64,000 nt of DNA from Hetaerina americana (lineage: Eukaryota > Arthropoda > Insecta > Odonata > Calopterygidae). Made by a program: the position numbers and the translations under genes. The first letter of the stretch is position 1; every line of letters starts with the position of its first letter. This document shows positions 41,701-56,700 of the stretch, piece after piece. The notes beneath the pieces are model-generated. The model ran no database searches. It was not told the DNA's origin and worked only from the letters and a program-made list of their open reading frames with translations. The stretch is taken from the NCBI GenBank assembly GCA_022747635.1, contig JAKTNV010000003.1, positions 30,236,551 to 30,300,550 on the forward strand. Reading direction: 5' to 3'.

Positions 41701-44700
41701 GTTAGGTATACTTTCAGGTGCATGTGTATGTTAGTTGGTAGTTTGAGTGTTTGCATGTGTGTGGGGTGTAAGTGTTCATGCATGAATGTATGCCATGTTT
41801 TTTTTTATATATGATTTTGTCGTTATTGCATGCGGTTTTTTTGTTCTTTTTCTTTTCTAAATTACGGGTGGTGTCCTAGCACCCCCCGCCACACGCCCTT
41901 GCGGGGTATTAAGTAGATGTAGATGTATACTTGAAAAAAAATATGACACTTCCCGGGTAAGAACCCTGAACCTGTCCTTAGGTGGACAAAGCTCCATTAA
42001 TTAAACCAATGTTTGAGTAAGTTCGTGCACAAATACTTGGAGAATAACATCTCATTTGAGAATGTATTCAGCAGCAAGAATGTTGTTAGGAGACAGTCAT
42101 TTATTCTAATCTAACATCCTTCTGGAAAGAGGTTGGAGGGGATGAAAAGGGAGGAGAAAGATTAAAGGAAACAGCACACATACTCAAACATAGACACACA
42201 CAAATGGACAACACGAGAAGATAGGAGGAAGTTGGCATCAAATTTTCATGTCATAGTCAGGCATACTTGGCACTTTAAAAACACATGTATTGTTGTAGGG
42301 TTAGGAAAAACAAGTGAGGAAGCATGGATGAGCAAAACGGATGACCATATTTGCATAGAATTAATGTTCATTATCTCGATGTAAATTTCATAGCCATAGA
42401 ATTGACAATATTACAACATTAAATTAAATATTTATTCAAAATAATATTTAAATAAATCATAACATCTTATATCTTCACAGCATGAATAAAATAGAAAATG
42501 AATTTATAATATCTGCTTTACCTTTCTTGAAATATCTGATTCGATTATATCTTAAGGGTTTTTAATAAATGAAAAAATAAAATGAACATACCAAAATTGA
42601 TCCCAAGTGCCCAGATATTTCCAATTCTGGTTCATCTTTGTACCATGATGAAGACAGATTTCTTTGCAGACGAAATCCAAAACTGATTGGATCAAGTAAA
42701 TCCCATTCTTCACTCACACCAACACCTTCATCAGCAAGTTTAACTCTGTAAAAAATTAAGTGAAAAAGTATTGAAAAACCTGGGAAGAGAATTAGGGTAA
42801 TTCCTTTCTTTCTAATTTAGCTTTAAAGTGATGCTCAAAAGAGTCCACATTCCTGCCACTTAAATTAATTTTATTTAAATATGAAAGAGTAGTTAATCAG
42901 AGTTCAAATCAAAAACAAAATGGAAACCAAAAATTGCAGACTTCATTGGGTTATCCAGAACGTATATCAAAATTTTTTGGAGATATTTCATAAAAAATGA
43001 TGACTTTATCATTTTTTTCACTGGTAGGCACTTATCATCTGAATGAATCAATTATACCTGGATTCCTCCTATTCCCCGGCATCTAATAACACATGACTTC
43101 GATTCATAAAACATTAAGAATTGATAGGTAAAAGTTGTTATTCCTGAAAAAATCAATGCTTTATTTGAAATCAAAAAGTAAAATGATGCAATTAGGAATT
43201 CAGTATTTTGATAAATACATAATAGAAAATTATATGACTGGCTCTGAAATTGATGCAAGACAAATATGCATACATGCCACTTAGTTTTATGATACAGAAG
43301 ATATATCCATAACACAATGGAAATATCTGGAAAACATGAAACTGAAATTTTTTAACATCTCTTAAAAAAAGGCAGTAACACGATGCAATACATAAAACAC
43401 TTGGGCAATTCATTTTCAAAGTTATTTCAAGGTCTAACAAAATCAACACAAGATCAATTATGGTTTCATTTCTTGTCAAGTGCATTAAATTTTACAAATG
43501 CATTACATAGTAATTAATTATCAAGGTTTATGGAATACCTGCCATGATTTCAAAACTTTGTAATCAGCTCTGAAACCCAAAAAAATAGCCAACCTCAGGC
43601 AGGGCCATCTTTCTTTTCAAGACAGAGATGCAGATTTCGTAAAATGGAAAAATCGACCTGAAAGAGTCCCAACTTTTCCCCAAGCCTCTCTTAACATTTT
43701 CCCAGTATTTAACCCATAAATATTTTCTCAACATTCAACTTTTTTTCCTGTAATCACAGGTGAAGAAGATATTACATCATGTATTACATCATGCCAAATT
43801 CCTCAGATAACTCAGACCTTCTTGGAACGCAAACAGGAAGAGGAGTGATTCTTCTTAGCCCTTCTTTCAAATAAGAAATAAAATATCTGAGACAGAAGCA
43901 GCATATTTAATATGGTAACTACAATATTCTACAATGTCTCAATGAACATTGACTAACAAAGAATAAATTTACTGTACAGCATTAGTGATTATAGCTTAGT
44001 ATCATTCTACTGCCGATCTGTATCCAAAAATGGTGATGCCCATATTTATGCCTTGAAAGGTATGCCTTTTGAAGTAATTGATTTAGACAAATACTGTATG
44101 GAATTGCACTTAGAAATATTTGTGATCATACTGAAGGACTTACATCTGATCATTGCTTCTGTGTATCCCTCCCTCATGGTGTATTCGAACATTTCTGTAA
44201 TTAACTGGAACTAGACTTAGTATACTGAGGAGTTGAATGATTTACTTAGTTACAACCACTCTTACAAAATCAGTGAAAGCCTGCATTACAAAGATGCTTA
44301 CTTGAAATACAAGAGAGATTATTATAATTCGGTTAGGTGTGACAAAAATAAAGCATTTAAGGGTTTTCTTTTCAATGCAAAAAATAAACAAAAGGCAGCA
44401 TAGAGAGTAATCAATGAAGAAGTTGGTCATGGTAATGGAAAAGAAAATCTTCCTTTCACCCCAGATACTGTAAACAATTTTTTCTTAAAAGCAGTTTCTT
44501 AAAAGACAATTTCTTCTCTGAAAAAGTTGAAGATGCCAATATTGGCAACATTTTGCAAAATCTTCTCCCAAGTAATTTAAATTTTAAATGGAATTTTTCC
44601 ACCCCATTTGATGTTATATTGACTAAAAAATTTAAAAAACCAAACAGCAAGGATATTTATGGTCTGTCTAATTCCTTAATAAAGGACATTATTGTGTTCA

Positions 44701-47700
44701 TTGCGGAAGTATTAGCTATGTTAATCAACTTATGTTTTGAGACAGATTTTCCAGCAGCTCTAAAATATTCCAAAATAGTACTTGTTTATAAGAAAGGTGA
44801 TAAAGATGATTGAACTAACTACTCTCCCATTTCCATAGTCCCCGTTTTTGGACAAATTTTTGAAACTATATGAAAGATTAAATATGTAATTTTTTTGAGT
44901 CAAGTAATCTCTTTTCCAAATCACAGTATGGCTTTCGATATGAGGAATCTACTATTATGGCTGCAGAGTCCATAGTTAATTATGTCATTTAAGCATTTGA
45001 AGAGAGGGAATCAGTCTCTTTGACTCTATGAGATCTTAGTAAGGCTTTTGACTGTGTTAATCATTCAATATTACTATCAAAGCTAGAATATTATGATGTT
45101 AAGGGCATTGCACTGAAACTAATGAAGTCATATTTGGATGATCACCAAAAATTGGTTGAACTTGATGGCTGTCAATCTGTGGCTCTTTAAGTAAAATTTG
45201 GTGTCCCACAGGGCTTTGTGCTTAGCTCAATACTGTTTGTCATCACGATCAAAGGTTTGCCCTTTAATATGAAATATAAATCTGTTTTATATGCTGATGA
45301 CTTTACTTTTGTACAAAAATGTCAACTTATAGAAGAAGGCACTATGCAGTAATGCCCGAAGACAGGCTAAGGAATGGTTGGATACTAAAAATTTACATTT
45401 AAATGCTGCAAGTTACCCAGCATATTTTATGGAGTCTTAAAACAAAATAAATGAAATTGAAACCACTAAAATATAGGACTTTATATTGATATAAACCTTA
45501 ACTGGGAGACCTACATCAATCAGATCTGCAATAAACTGAGTCAAGCTGTTTATATATTGAGAAAGCTCAACTTTCTCATTTCAAATGAGTATTGTTTAAC
45601 ACTTTACCATACCTTCTTTCAATGTCATTTGAATAATGGTGTTGAGTTAAGGGGTCATTCCCTACATGTTAAACAAATCTTGCCACTGCATTAGAGAGCT
45701 ATCCGCTCTCTTGCTAATATACCACCACGTGATTCCTGCAAACCTTTTTTTTAGGTATGGAATAATGACTGTATTTAGTTTATGTATCTTGAAGGCTCTG
45801 ATACAAGTGAACGTTAATTTAGGAACTTACCAATTAAGTTCTCACATCCAAAACTACACCACAAAGGGTAAAGTGAATATAAATACTATTTAATGTAGAT
45901 TGTCATCAACTTACAATACATTTCATAATGTGAACATACAACTGTATAACTATCTGCCTACTCAGTTGAAATCAGACGGTATCCCGAGTTTCAAGAATAG
46001 GGTGTGTACCTCGTTACTTACTCACTCACTGTACTCATAGAATGAATTCTTTTGTTACAATCTTCATCACATTTAAGAACTTATATTTATATGTTAAATA
46101 ATATTTATATTGACGACATTTAATGTGGTTGTACCATTTTTCAAAATGAATAAAGTATTATTATTTCCATTTAGTACTCTGGCAGTCCAAGATAAATCCA
46201 TGCATTTACACAAATGTTTTGTGCCCTCCAGTGAGATTACTGCATCTTTTGAGACCATAGGCTCTGATTTAATCAAGTGCTGGTATGAGAATTTTTTGTA
46301 ATTCAAGGGAATTCCATATCATTTGAAATGACTCTTGATAATTTTATGAAATGAATGGAAGAAAAGGAAATTACCCAACAGAGGAAGGAAGTTGAAGAAA
46401 TAGGACTTTTAGATGAGGATGCCAATACTGACTATTCCAAGTTTGAGCAGCTGAGTAAAAGCAACCAGAGACTGCACACCAAAAATTTATTCCTTTTTCT
46501 TTTAAAAGGAAATGTATGTACTTATCCACATTGCACAGACAAAGAATATGATGCTACATATACTTACACTGCGAAGGATACATAATCATTATGTATCACA
46601 TTCATTCCTACAGTTATGGTGATAACTCAGCAAATATATTTATTACCTAAATTTCAATATTGACAATGATGATTATCCCACTCTGAATTTTTTTTCAACT
46701 CAGCAATCAAGTAGCTAACTCAAAAAGACTATTGAAAAGGGGGAGGGGAAAGATTTAGGGAAATGGCTTATTTTGCACAATATTGAATGAATGTTTATTC
46801 TGCTAATGCTTCATTCTGCCCATGCACCTGTTAACATGACTCTTTAGTGAAATAAAAAGTATGTTTGCAAACCATATTCTAGGAAACATGGTTGCAAATA
46901 TCTTTTATTCATCACTAAAGGAAAACTAATTTCAGCATATTGCAAACAACAACATGCCATTTACATACTCTAATTAAACTCCTTTACCTGAGGGGATTAG
47001 CAAGATACTATTACTAGATAGTGCTTACCTCATTAATTTCAACTGTTGCAAGTCTATTAAAATTTCATCCAATGTAGCTGGGCTACGCTCGTCCTCAACA
47101 GCAAGCGTGCGAAAAGTATTTTTAATGGTCAACACTCCCATGTCAAGAATGATGGCATCTTTGCTTGTAGATTTAGTTGGAATTATTATGAATGGGGCCT
47201 ATAATAGAAAATTTCATGTACCACAGAAAAAAAAAGTCCAGGGTCAGGCATAATTAGTCCAGTGCCTGATATGCCCACTTATTAACCCAAAAGTGAAGAT
47301 TTGAGTTTGGTCAGATGAAAAGAGCATTTTTAAATTCTAGTATTTTAACAAATGAGAAATTGGATAGCAAATGAAAGAGCATCTGAGCCCATGAGGTTTG
47401 TGTGCCACCAGAGGTATCAAAATTAAAAAGTAAAACAAAAAACTATCACTGGATTTTACAAGTATTTTCTCAAGTACAATGAACACAAAGAATAAAAAAA
47501 TCAATATAAAATATTTTATACATATATTTTGATACTTATTTTTAATTTCTTCCTTTGGTATTGGTTACGTGAACAATCTTCTGAAGCTTTACATCTCTTT
47601 AAAGAATATTAGACTGGTCGAGTAGTTTGGATAGTTACCATTAAGTGTGAATTACAGTTACAGACATCTTTGTTTAGAAAGCCCTTGACAAACGATATTT

Positions 47701-50700
47701 GTTCAATGACCTGCCTTCTAAATGATACCTTTAATTAATATAATAATAAATTTTTTGTTCATGATATGTATCCAAAAGGACATGCATTCACAATTTTTTA
47801 ATATTTAAAAAGATATTTTCAATCAATTTTCTACAATAATTTCCACATTATAAAATTTTTAATGTTGCATCTCTTAGTAATGTCTCACTTTAAATTGTCC
47901 TTTTTGACATGCTACCCTTTACATTACTACTTTCTACAAAACACTAATATCAAACAATAAAACAAAATGTAAGGTATGAAATAAGTGCTTACTTCTACTT
48001 TTACATCCAATGAAATCCGCATGGCTTGATTATAGGCTTCCTTCATATTCTGCTTTGCTGCTTCAGCTGCATTGGCAGAGGCTTGAACTATTGCTTCTTT
48101 TGTCGATTGGAAGTTATTTATGAAACTCTATCATGAAGAAAGTCGTCATTAACTAATGAATATCATCATAAATTGTTTCTTATTCCCATGCATACAGAAT
48201 AAAAGAAAAAAATAGCATTACCTAAACATTAATTTCAACTACAAACTATTAGAAACCGACAGTAAAACAAATATCAGCTGATGAAGGCAAAGTAAGATCT
48301 GGTTCTTTCCCGGCATATTTGCTTTATGAAGTTTATTCGGGTCTTTCACCGGGTCAGGGGTTCCCCATATTGGCCGACATTTCGATGCCCGACTTGTGCA
48401 TCGAAACTCAGGGTAGATCTTCATCTACCCTGGGGACGAAGCATCAGTCGGGCATTGAAACGTCAGCCAATATGGAACCCCTGACCCAATGGAACACTCG
48501 AGAAAACTTCATGATGAAGGCAAGTTAGTCATAATTCAATTTATTCAGGTGACATCAATAGGGTTCACTACATTCTCCCAGATAATATCATATTTAAAAA
48601 TTCCCTCCAAGCAATTGTTTCCCAAAACTAATTAATACTCAAATTGTATCAAAATCTAAAACTAATTTATTCCCTCCATATTAATCCTGCCACTTTCCCA
48701 TTGTCTACAAAATGCATAGATCGAATCGGTAAATGTATACAAAAACAGAGGAATGTTCAAGCTCTACAATGATGCATGAATTATTGAAAATAAACATTTC
48801 TTTCCATTTCTAAAAACATGGAGACCTTAATTTTGTGATTACCCTTATGCATACATTTTAAAAATAAAAATACATGCTATAAATAAATTTTAATTTGTGG
48901 CAGCATTAGTCAGGGAGTCTAGGATTAATGCTACAGTGCATAGGGCAAATAACCTTAATATTCCCCACTAAATGGTCATTGAGTCTCATTCCTTTAGAGA
49001 AAACGTCAGACATATCAATTACATCTAAGCACTGCTGCCGTATTAATTATGGTAATGTTGAACCAACCAGATATGTCATAAGCCAATCACCTAATATTAT
49101 ATTACCACCCTATATGCATAAATAAGTATCAATGTCCGATGCCCCAACAATTTCTGCTATATCACTCACTCATTGACATTATAGTTAAGTTATTTAAAAA
49201 AAAATAAGAATAAATAACATCATACGTAACTTACCATTAGAGTACTGATAAATCTGTTCAGAAATACAAACTGAACACGGCCAAGGAGAACACTAACTTT
49301 AAGATCCTCTGAGTGACCAAATCCCTTTTCCCACATTACCAAGTCAAGTGCTAATGTTTTCTCAGCCAAGGGCCGCAGTACCTAAAAAAAATGATTTGTA
49401 CAATCAAATATCTCTCAGTGTGAAAATAATAATATAGAAATCATGATAAAGCCATACTAGGGCAGAGAATATGTATGAACAAAGGGTGAAAATGGTGGAA
49501 TAAAGGAACAAAATTATTGTGAGGCTCGAGAATAGGGGGATAAGATAAAAAGGCAAACTGGTTTAAGGAGCCATTATTGTATTTCTTTTTATTTTCATAG
49601 TGAGTGTAATGATGTGTTTATCAGTCTAATCAAATAGGGAAAATGAGATTTTACCAGAACAGGAGAAATAATGCTTTGCTTATCCACAGGAAAGCAAGGG
49701 CTCACTTTACATATCTATAATTTAATTTGAAAGATATCATGCATAAAAGCATACAGAAATGTGGCATAAGACATTCCACACATACAACATTAACACACCT
49801 TTTTTTATGACACACTGTAATTTTCTAATTTTAACAGTCAACAATTATAAGACACAACTGTGTTTTCATATGCATAATATAAAATCTTATCCCCACATAT
49901 TATAGGCACCTATCAACCTTCCAGCTTGCATATTTTTACCTCATCTACTTTCTCAATGCAAAATTTTTTGTAAAGGGAGCCTACACTTTCTTCCTATCTT
50001 AATATGAGTTTTTTGCATATTTTGTAAGTCGAACATTTTGTCTTTTCATTGTAAGTGCAAGGACATTCAACCTTTCATCACTCTTTCCATTTGAACCCTT
50101 AATTTTAAAAAAATATGAACAGGTCATGTTTCAAGAATAATTGTTGATTGTAGCATATTGCCTGTTTCATTCACTGTTCTTCCCTACTTTTACTGAAATG
50201 TGCCATCATTAATGTTTTCATAAAAAATTGGGCCCGCTCGCAAGGTTAATGATATTTATCTATTACACCACTCTCTGAGAGTGCAATTTGAGGGAGAGAT
50301 GAAGGCCAACTTCAGCATATCTCTCCCCCTCCTTTACTGGCCAGAGAGGTTAAAGTCCTAAAAAATTGCTGACACCTATAATACTCTGATAAAAGAAACC
50401 ACTTGTGAGCTAGCTGTTTGGCTACAAGACGTCAATATGGACATCAGACAATGATATCACAAACATAATTCATTGCATTTTTTTGGATTAATGTAATCTA
50501 TAAATTCTTTAAAAACAGTAATCAACCCGAAGGTTGCTTTGGTAGGTGATGGTAGAGTTCACCCAGTACTAAGGCCGACGGCGTGTGAAATTCACACATC
50601 AGGGTAGGGTGGCCAGTTCCTTTCCCTGTGCCAGTTATGGTTTCCCAGGAAGATCTGGTACCCGAAAAAATCACATAGCTTGAGTGGAGCTGCAGGTGCC

Positions 50701-53700
50701 CAGAGACTTGCCCGGGAATCGAACCCGGGACCCTAAGGTCAGTAGTCCAACGCTCTACCCCCTGGACTAACGTGAAGTACATAATATATATACAGAAACT
50801 ACTTTTATTCCTTATGATTAATTCACATTTAGCAATGGAAAGTACACGGTTTCAGCCATTTTATAAGGATAGAATCATAGATATACAAGAACCCAACTAT
50901 CTTCTAGTGAGTGACGGAATGTATTTTCCTTAGAAAGCTAAACCAATCATGTAGCAAGGAAAAAACAAATGACTGACAAAGGATGAATTTTAAAAAATGA
51001 TCGCTGATATGGATTCATATTTGCCATATTATATCAGTTATACTAATGCAATGTAGACAGTGTTGACTTATTTGTTGTATAGTAAAATTATATTTTTGCT
51101 CATCTTATTGAGGAGAATATGAAATTCTCGGGGCTAATGAGTTGGAGGGGAATGAAAAAGGGGAAGTACGGATAGTTCAAAATGTTAAAATCAAAACATT
51201 AAATACTCCAGACAATGTTTTATTTTGAGAAATTAAAAATTTTTAAGAAAGCTGAGGTATTTCAAATTTGAATATTTTGAAAAAAAAATGTATCTTAAAG
51301 TTTGTAAGGATTTAATTGTCTTTACAATTGAAATGTCATAAATATCGAGGCACTGGGAAGAGTATGGATATTTCTGCAAAACAGATAATCCAGACATGGA
51401 TAATCGAGAGTTGACTGCACTAAATCTTGTAAGTTTCAGAGCTATCTGTTGCGATCTGGCCAAACTGTCCACTTTGAGATGACCTCCCAGAGGTCTCAAT
51501 AGCCACAGCCTAATCCTATCACCTGTTGCAGAGGTAAGAAATCTAGGTCACTGAACTCAAGTCCTCAGGAAGGTATCTGTAACTCAGGGATTATCTGCAC
51601 TGCTAAGTGACTACACCACTGCTTAGCTCAATAATTTCTACTAACTGAATGACAGCTGAGGTGAAGCCACCTTGAAGTCACTGGCGGGCCACTCCAGTGA
51701 CTTCATCCTGAAAATTCTACATGAGGAGAGAAATGGGCGGAGGATGGATGCGCTCAAACAATTGGAGATTTAGAAGGCCCACACTAAGGACAAGTTGGCC
51801 GACCAACCCTTTTTCTCTTACCCGCTCCCTTACTTCATATCTCCCTCAAACTAAAACATTAGTGGCTCTAACCAGACCATTCCAACCACCTAACTACTCC
51901 CTTCTAGTTCCACGTAGGAATTCCTCCCAATACCTACGCAGCCCTACTAATGACATTATGTTCAACCCAACAACTTCCACACCCCTCCTTCAAGCTTATC
52001 CCACCCACCTTACCCTCCCATCCTCATTCCCCCATTCCTCCTTGGAGCCATGACCAATCACCCCTCACCTCTCCCCCTCCCCCCTGTCCTTTCTCGTAGT
52101 AGGAGTTTTTAGGGGAGGCGACTCACAGCTGAGGTCATTCGCACCATTAGGAATGGATGAGAAAGATGAGTGGGTTGAGAGAAACCCAGCATTGGCATTA
52201 GCCTACTCTTAACGAAAGGTGCTAAGGGGTCCACAGCTTAACGTTCCATTCAACGGACATCGTACTCACTCAAAGTGCTCTCCGCAAAGCACCTCAAGTA
52301 GGGATCGGGATACCACTGAAAAATATCTGTTGCTTCCAGGATTAGAACCTGGAACCTCAGAGTGGGAAGCTTGTACGTTAGGCACCGCACCACCACAATT
52401 CCCCCCTTCCTTTTTCTCGGAGCCTCACGCGTATATATTGGCACATGTCCTTCTGGAGAATTGTATCTGAAAATGTCACCTATGCGATGAAACTGGCAGT
52501 ACCGTATTAATAAAATTTTGTGAATTTACAAAGTTTGTCTCATGCCTCGAGATAAATGTTCACAAGGTTCAGCCCAATACCCTTGTAACATATTTTATTA
52601 CTTCTCAATTGAAAAATTTCATAAGTTATCACTAATAGCTAATGAGAGTGATAGTGACTGATTAACATAAATAAAATTGCCTTACCTCTTTATGGATTGT
52701 ATTGGGCCTGAAATCATAGGTATGAATACTACCCAGTGAAGCCATGCATTTGGTATAAGTTTCTTTCATTACAACAGACCCTTTGAGACTTTTCATTTTA
52801 AAACTCATTAGAGCCCCATCATCAGCCGCGACATGACAGCCGATTCCAAACTCTTCAAAGTTTATATCAACTTTTAGCTGAACCAAGTCAGGGTTTCTAC
52901 TACGTCGCTTCTTTTTAACTGAAAAAAATATAACAGATATGCAACAGTAAATATGGGCATAAAATTTCACATGGAGAGAAAATCTTCATACTATTTATAA
53001 ATAATGCATTCATTTTAAAAAATGGGCAATGTTATGCGATGAAACAATTGAACCCCTTACAGTAAAACTATTTTAAGTTTCAGTTTGTACACAATTTAAT
53101 TGGAACATTTTTCACAGCTGCTACTTAGTCATCACACACTTTGATACTGTGTAAATGTTTTTTCATTCTTCTAAATTGATCAACATTTTTTAAGTGTTTT
53201 TCTAAACATTTTACACTCATAATGCCTGAAAATGCTTGACAAATGCAGTTAGTATGAATCACTCATTCTGCTGCAATTTGAGAAAATGCAATAATCATGC
53301 ATTAAAGAATTTATGAAATATTTGAAACAATTTCTGCAGGAAAATCAATGCGTGGGACTCAAAAGTGCAATGATTTCCACACCAGTGTAACATGAAGAAA
53401 GGAGTTTCTATGACTTATTTTTGTTTGAAACAAAAAATCACTTAGTATATTCACTATGATGCAAACAATTTCACTCAAAATATAAAAACAAAATTTTTTC
53501 AACGTCATCTTAATAACAGCATCATTTCAGAAATGTTCAATGAAGGACTTCAAGGGTTAAGACAAAGTGGTTAAACCATCATGTCAGTCCTTAATGTATG
53601 TCTATCAGTGCTCATCCTAGAAAGAAGTACAGCAAGCTTTATTCACCTGCAAGATAGCTCCCCATAGTAAGTGCATACACAGGAGAATTAAGAACCACTT

Positions 53701-56700
53701 ATGCAGAGGTATAATATAATAATAAACCTCAATTGTTTTCATCTGGACAGTAAAAAAAAAAGATGGTCAAGGAAGATTATTGGAGAGCTCTTATGAAATG
53801 AATAAAATGGGTTTTTACAAAAATCTTTATAAAATGAAAGTATGGGCACTAATCTTGTCATTTATGACCTAGTGAATTCATTTTGCATTGCTTAGTCTTA
53901 AAAAAATTATTTATTTTAAATTTTTGACGTGATCCTTAAATTTCAAATTGAAATGCAGAAATTGCAAAGTGTAAAAACCATTCGCCATGACCAGCATTAC
54001 TTTTCAGCACACACTGTAGTGTTTTTGGCATTGTGGAAGGAAACATTCAGAAATCACAACAGGAAACTTCCTACTATCATACTTAACACGCTATGCACAC
54101 AATTCAGAGATAGCAGACTCAATTTAAAATGCTAAATGAGCAATTATATAAACATCTGAAAACTTTCATTGCACTTTTTTCATCACATATTAGCTTTAAT
54201 AGATCGCTTGAGAATTTGAAAAAAATGTCATACAAAATAATTACTCACTGACTGTAAGTCTAATGAATGAATGAATTACAGAGAAATGGATGAAGGACAT
54301 GACAATTGATCAGTGCCACCAATGAAATGGGAAGGAATACAGAGGAATTAACTTATAATAAAAAGGTAGGAATACATTACCAGGGGGTAAATTTAAATTT
54401 AATGTTGATGCGGCACGACTTGGAACAAGTAAACTCAACTCATTGAGTGTCTTCTTTTGTGGCTGTTGTTTATTGATTCTTTCCATTAAATTTTCCCCGA
54501 ACTCCTTTAGTGCCATGATGGCTTCAGCATGAACAGCCAGGAAAATTCCTGCATGATGAATATTCACTGAACGTTCCACTGACTGCCATTTGGTTTTAAA
54601 ATCCGGTGACTTCTTATCCACCTAGTAAATATAAATATCTATAAAAATCCTAAGTGCTACTTAGCTTTTAAATGCTAAAACGCACATGGTCAATGCCAAT
54701 GATTCAAAAATACATCAAACTGTTATCTTACTGTCCATACATATACCTATTGCTATATTGAACAACTCTCACTGCAGAGAAGAGATAAATTTAAAAAATG
54801 TATGGTGGATCATTCAACTAGAGGTATAAAGGAGCCATTTAGGCTTTTCAGATTTTGCAGATGGATCAAGCAGATATACTCAAATGTATTGCATGCAACA
54901 ATGGAAATACCACATTGGGCAAGTTAGGGGTGTCCTAATTACAATTCGGAAAAATAATAATGGCAGGGTAATTTTTTCTAAGACATGCACTCTAAAGTAT
55001 TACTCTTTAATATTTCCGTTTCAAGTAATCCAGGATTCTACCATCCAATAAACTAGAAAATGCCTGTAATTGAACTCCCTCTTTAAATATAAATAAATAA
55101 AAAGTTCAATGGACTGTGATTGCAAACGCAGGGTGAAACTACTGTCACACATTTCTTGTGCCACATACTTTACAGTTGCATAATACAGAACAGATGACAC
55201 ATAACAGAACAGCAAGCATTCTAAGTTGGGTCATTTTGTTTAAGTACAAGAATAGGTGTCATCATCTAAGACAACAAAAAATTTGTGAGGCACAGCAATA
55301 AATGTAGAAATGAAAATCTTACAGGACCCATTTTACTGCATTAAATATGGTACTCTGATCTTGAAGGCACCACTCCATAAACTTGAGAGAATTGACTTAT
55401 TTTACAGAAATTTAAAAAGTAAAAGGCACTAATCTTATCATTCTATAGCATGTATCATTTTCCAAATACCAAGAGTTCTTTCTAAACAATCTTATTTAAA
55501 AGTGCAATGCAAATTATTATGAAATGTCACTTCTATTTATGCCAATATAAACTTAAAATATCTAATGATGGTAGAAGACAACATCTTCTGCTACTGTAGT
55601 GCAGATTTAAACATACTTCTGTAATTAAGTTAAGAACCTATGAGAAATGGATGAATTATCACTAAGAACATTTAACATGAAGGCAGTTATCTAGGGGATA
55701 TTAGGCAATAACAAACTCAGGGTAAAATACATACTGAACAAGACATTAAGAGTAACATGCAATGAGAGGTAGTATTTTAAAATATTAAAAAACAAATGAA
55801 AGCCAAATTATGACTGCAATCACATTGCAGAAGCAAAATTAAGAAGTAGACTAAATAAATTTTGTAATCATCAACCGCCATAATTTTAAAGTGAAAGTGT
55901 ATGCTATTACACATTTAAGATACAATGCTTTTAAACAGACCTGCACATAATCAAGTGTGAGATGGTGATGACTCTGGTTCTCTGGTAGATCTTTTGCATT
56001 GGCCATCAAACCAATCAGAACATCAATTGGTTTCTTTCTTGCCAAATCACCCAACTTAAGGGATATATTTCCAATATGAAGTGATGCACTAAGCTCAAAT
56101 GTTCGCTGCCATATCTTAGCCTCCATTGAATTTACACAAAATTTGACTATGTAGGAGTCCAAATCATCATTCTCTCTCCCCAAGCTGATAGAGATTTCTG
56201 GAATATTATCATGTAAGAATAATTTTTAATTGCAACTACATTGCTAATCGTTTGATATATCTACAACAATGTTAGGGAAAGTTCCTACATTTGATACTTT
56301 ATAATAATTTTTAATTCATGAAATTCAATTACTGAAATACTTGATTTATTCATGAGTCATTAAAAAGTAAAAAAATATCAATTTGTAATTGATAAAATAC
56401 GAGGGTCATCCGGAAAGTAGTACCCGTTCGTGCCGCATGAAGTGCTGACGACGCGAGTAGCCGCTGGACAAGGTCAGATAGCTTCAGTGGCTTGTCTGCC
56501 TTCTCTGAGCCAAGTTGCGTGACGCTAGCATTGCCTGTGTTGTTTCTGTGATTGTTTACAATGTTTAAAAAAATTGAGAACGCCGCCAGTTGTGAAGTGA
56601 GGGCAGTGATTAAATTCCTCAATGCAAGAAACGTTCGCCCATGTGATATTCATCGCCAATTAAAGGAGGTGTATGGAGACAATGTAATGGACGAGTCGTC

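Noticed and set aside
48270..48300. Hammerhead ribozyme core near ctgatga
   Set aside because: The required second conserved core block is missing at a sensible distance; only one half of the motif is seen.
50696..50770. Candidate tRNA gene (strong B box)
   Set aside because: The acceptor strands do not pair and the same head recurs with a shared body at 59.4k, which identifies a SINE.
51721..52053. Plus-strand frame of 110 codons rich in Pro/Ser/Thr
   Set aside because: Produced by a C/T-rich tract; no domain or splice context.
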